Shown here: piece by piece, positions 5,253-9,067 of the stretch
Position numbering within the stretch: the first letter of the stretch is position 1
Layout: every line of letters starts with the position of its first letter
NCBI GenBank assembly: GCA_910584215.1
Contig: CAJTYI010000105.1
Span: 1 to 9,067 of the forward strand
Source: an uncultured Roseburia sp.
GTDB lineage: Bacteria > Bacillota > Clostridia > Lachnospirales > Lachnospiraceae
DNA length: 9,067 nt
Direction: 5' to 3'
The notes under the pieces: generated by a model
Told to the model about the DNA's origin: nothing
What the model saw: only the letters and a program-made list of their open reading frames with translations
Databases searched by the model: none
Translations under genes and position numbers: made by a program

Positions 5253-7814
5253 TTATTCTGTTCTCAATCGTTCAACAATGCTCTGCCTTTCTAAATTCTT
5301 GAAACAGAGAAACGGGATAAGCACTGCAAAAGCCAAGAGGATAGGGGTACAAATCACGAGCGGCATCAGAGTAAAATGGAACGTACTGAACTCATTCGCT
5401 GTCATGGCACGAACACCAAGCCCGACGGCCAGAGTGCTGACAATATAAGAAACGATCAGCGTAATCGCTGCGTAATCCAGTCCCTCACAAATCAGCATCT
5501 TCCGCAGCTGGCGCTTGGTCATGCCCACGGACTGAATCATGGCAAACTCTTTTTTACGGGAAACAATGGCCGTGACCATGGAATTGATAAAGTTAAGCAC
5601 ACCCACCAGCGCAATGATTACGCTGATGGTATTTCCCATGACTGCCGACGCCCGTGTCTCTGTCTCATACTGCTCCGCCATAGTTTTGCAGGATGTCACA
5701 GGCAGACTGGTGTCAATGGTCTTGGTATACGCATCGAGCATCTCTTGTGCTGCGGGAATATGTTCATCATCCACATGGAAGAACAGTCTCCGCAGCGTAT
5801 TTTCCGGCCACTGCTGCTGGAATACCGAAGTAGGAATAATAAAGCTCATGCAGTGCTGATTCTGTACACCGCCTTCATAAGCTCCTTCAACCACAGCCTG
5901 TAGCGGATATACAATAGCCATTACCGTATAGGTACGATTTTCAAGCGCAATACTGCTTCCAACGGCAGGAACAGGTAATGCAGCATTTTTCTCCGGGTCT
6001 GTGGCATCTATGGCAGGACCGATCGCCAACACATAGTCGCCGCTGGCAAATTTTTCTGCATCATAGCTGCCGGAAAGCAAATACCTCTCATGCGTAATTG
6101 CATCCAGAGGGATACCGTCCATTCCATACAGTACACCGATCGCTTCACGGGTTTCCATGGCGTTTTTAATCTGAGCAGGACCAGACGAATCGTAAGTTGC
6201 CCAATCGTGCAGCATTTCCTCTGTATAGAAGGCGTCGATATTTTGCACTGTCTCATCATCCAGTGTCAGTTCAAATTGATGAGAATATTGATGGCCAATC
6301 GCTTCCAAACCAGCCAATCCTTCCACCGATGCCACCAGTTTGGCATTGAGGGTAAAACCATGAGGGTCATATCCGCCAATATAGTCTGCACTGCTGCTAT
6401 CATCCAGCTGGAAGTCACTGATCGTCAGCTCATACAGGTATTTCTCCATATCAAAAGCAGCATTCTTAGCGTAGAAACAGCTGAGCAAAACCAACCCCAA
6501 GGTCAGAGAGCAGATGACTGTCACTGTCCGTTTTTTGTTCCGCCCCAGATTCGCCCAGGCCATACCGGTAATGGAAGCGCCATTGCGGGTGCGTTTGCTT
6601 TTCGTCTTGCTTGTGGTGGCGGCATCACTCATCCGCAGAGCTTCGATAGGAGAAACCTTACCAGCCAGCCTTGCCGGACGCAGGCAGGAAATCGTAACCG
6701 TCAGCCATGCAAAAAGGGCAGAGCCAAGGAAGATCACAGGATTGGAGGAAACCACAACATTGCCCTCCAACCGTCCCATCAGCACAGGCACCAGCACCAT
6801 GCCCAGCAGCCAACCCAAGAAAAGACCTATCGGGATACCGATCACGCACAGCCGGTTTGCCTGACCATAAATGAGTTTCTTGATCTGCTTTGTGGTAGTT
6901 CCCAGTGTTTTCAACTTTCCATAAAACTGGATGTCGGCAGTAACGCTGATCTGAAAGATATTATAAATAATCAGATAGCCAGCAAGGAACACCAGCGCCA
7001 TACCCAAATACATGGGAATGCTTTCCTGCGCTGCGGTAGCATTCATCTCTGGTGAATATGCCAGATTCACGCCAAATTTCAAATCCGTCAGTCCGGTGTC
7101 TGCCAAAATATTCTCCATGGTGGCCTCAATATTGTGGTCACTATGCAGGATCACTTGTGCGGTATGCAGACCTAAAATGCTTGTTTTTCCGTCAGCAACA
7201 AAGTCACCGATCATCTCATCCGCAAATTCCCGGCTTACCCAAGCCATGCTGGCATAGACAGATTCGTTGCCCTCCCAGAAACCACAGAGGGTAAATGTGG
7301 AGGTGGTCACCTCATCCTTTGCAAGATCCTTGCGCCATTCCAGCGTTATACTCTCCCCCAGCTGATGGGGAATACCCAGGCGATCAAGAAGCAGTGTGTC
7401 CAGAGCGATCTCATCTGCTGCCGTTGGCATTGTTCCGGTGGTAGGCATAGCAAAAGAATGCTTGGCATTGATGTCACTGCTCCAACGGATCTCAACCTGT
7501 TTGCCACCCAGCTTTTTGTTTTGTGCAAGGCCAAGAACAAGGCTTTCTCCGGCTTCTGCAACATCAGGGTGATTAGCGATCAATGAAAACTGCTCTGCGG
7601 TGATGGTCTTAAAGGATGCCTGACCATCATAACCAGTTTGCCGGAAAGTCATTTCCACCATGTTTTTGCTCATACTCTGTGCCAGGGTAAAGAGGGTGGC
7701 AAACATGATCGTAGTCATTAAGATGGCAATGATCGCCACCAGGTTACGGCTTTTATTTTTCTTAAAAGTACGCTGATACAGCGTTTGTATTGGATTGAAA
7801 ACTGTTTTCATCAT
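5253..7814 (-). CDS. ABC exporter permease, 853 aa, two FtsX-like domains
   Basis: Membrane subunit of an ABC exporter of the FtsX/MacB permease superfamily, whose members move antimicrobial peptides, lipids or lipoproteins or signal their presence. Predicted membrane segments lie near residues 24-46, 268-291, 320-345, 360-378, 430-448, 727-750, 775-799 and 816-837. That gives two four-helix FtsX units, each interrupted by a large extracytoplasmic domain (about 47-267 and 449-726). Each unit carries the cytoplasmic coupling region after its second helix (KLKTLGTTTKQIKK at 300-313; EFAMIQSVGMTKRQLRK at 756-772) and a C-terminal SPIEALR or SIVERLR. The start is one of two adjacent ATGs (7814 or 7811) behind GGGAGGG, 11 bp after the ATPase stop, so translation is probably coupled. 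The layout differs from BceB (10 helices, one external loop). The substrate is unknown; peptide-antibiotic resistance is the likeliest role. Confidence 0.9.
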   Translation of the reverse strand: MMKTVFNPIQTLYQRTFKKNKSRNLVAIIAILMTTIMFATLFTLAQSMSKNMVEMTFRQTGYDGQASFKTITAEQFSLIANHPDVAEAGESLVLGLAQNKKLGGKQVEIRWSSDINAKHSFAMPTTGTMPTAADEIALDTLLLDRLGIPHQLGESITLEWRKDLAKDEVTTSTFTLCGFWEGNESVYASMAWVSREFADEMIGDFVADGKTSILGLHTAQVILHSDHNIEATMENILADTGLTDLKFGVNLAYSPEMNATAAQESIPMYLGMALVFLAGYLIIYNIFQISVTADIQFYGKLKTLGTTTKQIKKLIYGQANRLCVIGIPIGLFLGWLLGMVLVPVLMGRLEGNVVVSSNPVIFLGSALFAWLTVTISCLRPARLAGKVSPIEALRMSDAATTSKTKSKRTRNGASITGMAWANLGRNKKRTVTVICSLTLGLVLLSCFYAKNAAFDMEKYLYELTISDFQLDDSSSADYIGGYDPHGFTLNAKLVASVEGLAGLEAIGHQYSHQFELTLDDETVQNIDAFYTEEMLHDWATYDSSGPAQIKNAMETREAIGVLYGMDGIPLDAITHERYLLSGSYDAEKFASGDYVLAIGPAIDATDPEKNAALPVPAVGSSIALENRTYTVMAIVYPLQAVVEGAYEGGVQNQHCMSFIIPTSVFQQQWPENTLRRLFFHVDDEHIPAAQEMLDAYTKTIDTSLPVTSCKTMAEQYETETRASAVMGNTISVIIALVGVLNFINSMVTAIVSRKKEFAMIQSVGMTKRQLRKMLICEGLDYAAITLIVSYIVSTLAVGLGVRAMTANEFSTFHFTLMPLVICTPILLAFAVLIPFLCFKNLERQSIVERLRTE

Positions 7815-7825
7815 GCATCCCTCCC

Positions 7826-8497
7826 TTATTGAGACACGATGCGGCCGTCCTCAATTCGGACAATACGATCCGCCATCTGTGCAATTTCCGGGTTATGGGT
7901 AATCATCACGATTGTCTGCTTAAATTCTTTGCTGGTCATTTTCAGCAAACCAATCACATCGTCACTGGTTTTTGAGTCCAGATTACCAGTGGGTTCATCA
8001 GCCAAGATAATAGCAGGCTTAGAGGCCAGCGCACGGGCAATCGCCACTCTCTGCTGCTGCCCACCGGAAAGATTGTTCGGCAGACTATCCAGTTTCTTCT
8101 CCAAACCAAGCAGACGAACAATCTCCATGATAAACTTTTCGTCAGACTTGCGGCCATCCAGAGAGATGGGGAAAACGATATTTTCCCAAACACTGAGTAC
8201 CGGCACCAGATTGTAATTTTGAAAAATGAAGCCGATATGATTGCGCCTGAAAATGGTAGCCTGTTCGCTGCTTAGCTTTGCCAGTTCCGTATTTCCAATT
8301 TGAATACTGCCTTCGCTCGGGGTATCCAGTCCACCCAGCATATTCAGCAGCGTAGATTTTCCAGATCCGGAGGTGCCAATGATCGCAGTAAACTTACCAC
8401 GCTCGATCTCCAGATCAATACCGTCCAATGCCTTTACCAAAGCTTCGCCCTTACCGTAATATTTTTTAAGACCGGCAGCTTTCAAAATTGCTTCCAT
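7826..8497 (-). CDS. ABC exporter ATPase, LolD/MacB/SalX type
   Basis: A 223-aa nucleotide-binding subunit that powers the permease encoded directly after it. All key motifs are present and intact: Walker A GTSGSGKST (41-49), Q-loop at Q93 (IFQNYNLVP), signature LSGGQQQR (143-150), Walker B ending in D167-E168 (IILADEPTGNLD) and switch histidine H201 (MITHNPE). GNLDS after Walker B and the length of about 220 residues are typical of the MacB/LolD/BceA group. The ATG at 8497 follows AAGGAGG with an eight-base spacer. It is the first gene of the operon, with an OmpR-type operator and promoter upstream. ATPase activity is almost certain; the exported substrate cannot be read from this subunit. 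Confidence 0.95.
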   Translation of the reverse strand: MEAILKAAGLKKYYGKGEALVKALDGIDLEIERGKFTAIIGTSGSGKSTLLNMLGGLDTPSEGSIQIGNTELAKLSSEQATIFRRNHIGFIFQNYNLVPVLSVWENIVFPISLDGRKSDEKFIMEIVRLLGLEKKLDSLPNNLSGGQQQRVAIARALASKPAIILADEPTGNLDSKTSDDVIGLLKMTSKEFKQTIVMITHNPEIAQMADRIVRIEDGRIVSQ

Positions 8498-8540
8498 AAA
8501 TATTTCCTCCTTGTAACCGGGAATCCGTTTCCCTTTTCTG

Positions 8541-8568
8541 ACTATATTTTACCAGTTCAATGTCACAA
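8541..8568 (-). promoter_or_regulatory. Promoter of the ABC exporter operon
   Basis: On the minus strand the -35 is TTGTGA (8568-8563), the spacer is 16 bases and the -10 is TATAGT (8546-8541). Transcription would begin near 8534, about 36 bases before the ATPase start codon. The weak -35 fits a promoter that needs an activator, and the direct repeats at 8560-8589 lie exactly where a response regulator would bind to help polymerase. Confidence 0.55.
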
Positions 8569-8589
8569 AGAAGGTACAACAAAGGTACA
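8560..8589 (-). promoter_or_regulatory. Direct repeats spaced 11 bp, likely OmpR-family response-regulator site
   Basis: On the minus strand TGTACCTT occurs at 8589-8582 and again at 8578-8571, exactly 11 bp apart. A degenerate third copy, TGTGACAT, follows at 8567-8560, one more turn on and overlapping the -35. Tandem repeats one helical turn apart next to the -35 are the usual sites for OmpR/PhoB-type regulators, which control many FtsX-type peptide exporters. The regulator and kinase genes are not in the window. Confidence 0.6.
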
Positions 8590-8603
8590 GTTTTGTACCT
8601 TTG
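8580..8603. repeat. 10-bp inverted repeat overlapping the response-regulator site
   Basis: CAAAGGTACA (8580-8589) and TGTACCTTTG (8594-8603) are perfect inverted copies separated by GTTT. The right-hand arm is a third copy of the TGTACCTT unit in opposite orientation. It may let a dimer bind in both orientations, or form a second hairpin directly after the terminator of the upstream gene. Confidence 0.6.
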
Positions 8604-8635
8604 AAAAAACGGCTCCGCCTTTGCAAGCGAAGCCG
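8604..8635 (-). terminator. Rho-independent terminator of the upstream FtsX permease gene
   Basis: On the minus strand CGGCTTCGC (8635-8627) pairs with GCGGAGCCG (8618-8610), nine pairs with one wobble, loop TTGCAAAG, followed by six T. It lies 21 bases after the stop codon at 8657 and separates that gene from the ABC operon downstream. Confidence 0.88.
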
Positions 8636-8656
8636 CCTTAATATTTGTCTCATAAC

Positions 8657-9067
8657 TCACGCTACGATACGCAAACGCTCTGTAATGCTTCCTTTCTCAA
8701 TAAACCGGCAGCACATTAGGGGTACTGCCACTGCAAGGAACAGCATGAGAGGCAGGGCCGCCCATAGGGGAGCCAGCGTATAATGATAGGTTATACACCA
8801 AGTGTTAAGCTGTGAAAAAACTGCTGGCATCCCAAACCAGGTCACAAAGAAAGTCACTGGCAGCAAAATTACTGTCAACAGAGCCGCATGAAGCAAGCCC
8901 TCTGTCAACATAAGCCATTGCAGCTGTCTTCTTGTCATGCCAAGGCTCTGATAGACCGCAAATTCTTTTTTTCGGACCATCGTCTTTGTAACCAGCATAT
9001 TGGCAAAATTCAGCAGACCAATGGTCATCAACACGATCCCGACGATCAGATTCGGCAGGCATTCATT
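8657..9067 (-). CDS. C-terminal part of a second FtsX-like ABC permease (5' end outside window)
   Basis: The frame is open to the right edge, reading NECLPNLIVGIV before the first possible internal start, so this is the last 136 residues of a longer protein. It contains the final three membrane helices of an FtsX unit. The coupling motif KKEFAVYQSLGMTRRQLQ and the end SITERLR match KKEFAMIQSVGMTKRQLR and SIVERLR of the 853-aa permease encoded downstream on the same strand. The two are clear paralogues. The start at an internal GTG (9034) is not real. Its ATPase partner should lie to the right of the window. It has its own terminator, so it is a separate transcription unit. Confidence 0.88.
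   Translation of the reverse strand, partial: NECLPNLIVGIVLMTIGLLNFANMLVTKTMVRKKEFAVYQSLGMTRRQLQWLMLTEGLLHAALLTVILLPVTFFVTWFGMPAVFSQLNTWCITYHYTLAPLWAALPLMLFLAVAVPLMCCRFIEKGSITERLRIVA

Noticed and set aside
6090..7055. 321-aa plus-strand ORF antisense to the ABC permease
   Set aside because: It lies wholly inside a well-supported gene on the other strand, is rich in Gln, His and Arg as antisense frames often are, and has no ribosome binding site or recognisable motif.
1..9067. CRISPR arrays, tRNA or rRNA genes, insertion sequences
   Set aside because: I saw no regularly spaced repeat array, no tRNA-like cloverleaf with a CCA end, no rRNA-like stretch and no transposase or integrase motifs on either strand by reading.

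Overview
The window looks like the accessory chromosome of a gut-type Clostridia member (Bacillota, perhaps Lachnospiraceae or Oscillospiraceae). The support is strong AGGAGG-type ribosome binding sites, sigma-A-like promoters, many hairpin-plus-T-tract terminators, FtsX-type ABC exporters with an OmpR-type operator, and GC-rich DNA at the left edge that resembles a conjugative element. The family-level placement is inference. Base composition shifts along the window: 180-400 is very GC-rich, 430-660 is AT-rich, the aldo/keto reductase is GC-rich, and the DUF262/DUF1848 genes are AT-richer. This suggests DNA of several origins.

Layout. (1) 1-48: the first 16 codons of a minus-strand gene running off the left edge, with its promoter at 139-167. 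(2) 49-430: non-coding DNA with nested inverted repeats and runs of G, possibly an oriT or other element control region. (3) 428-578: what may be the broken 3' end of a gene followed by a hairpin terminator. (4) 603-1728: an aldo/keto reductase of the YghZ (AKR14) type, driven by a textbook MerR-family promoter (20-bp perfect palindrome inside a 19-bp spacer) and closed by a terminator that probably works in both directions. (5) 1754-5031, minus strand: a two-gene unit with its own promoter. The first gene is a DUF1848 protein with a C-terminal radical-SAM-like CxxxCxxC. The second, 34 bp on, is a GmrSD/SspE/BrxU-type protein (DUF262, DUF1524 HNH, and a C-terminal RAMA-like domain). This is the best candidate in the window for a little-described system, probably genome defence. 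(6) 5055-8602, minus strand: an ABC exporter operon (ATPase, then an 853-aa double FtsX permease) with response-regulator-like direct repeats at its promoter and a long structured 3' end. (7) 8604-9067, minus strand: the C-terminal end of a second, paralogous FtsX permease with its own terminator.

How the parts may work together. The two ABC permeases look like a tandem antimicrobial-peptide or lipid-stress resistance locus, probably under a two-component system outside the window. The reductase is probably an electrophile or aldehyde detoxification gene under a MerR-family regulator encoded elsewhere. The DUF1848-DUF262 pair is expressed as a unit from a strong promoter placed directly behind the ABC operon terminator, as expected for a cassette inserted between existing genes. 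No tRNA, rRNA, CRISPR array, transposase or integrase was found.
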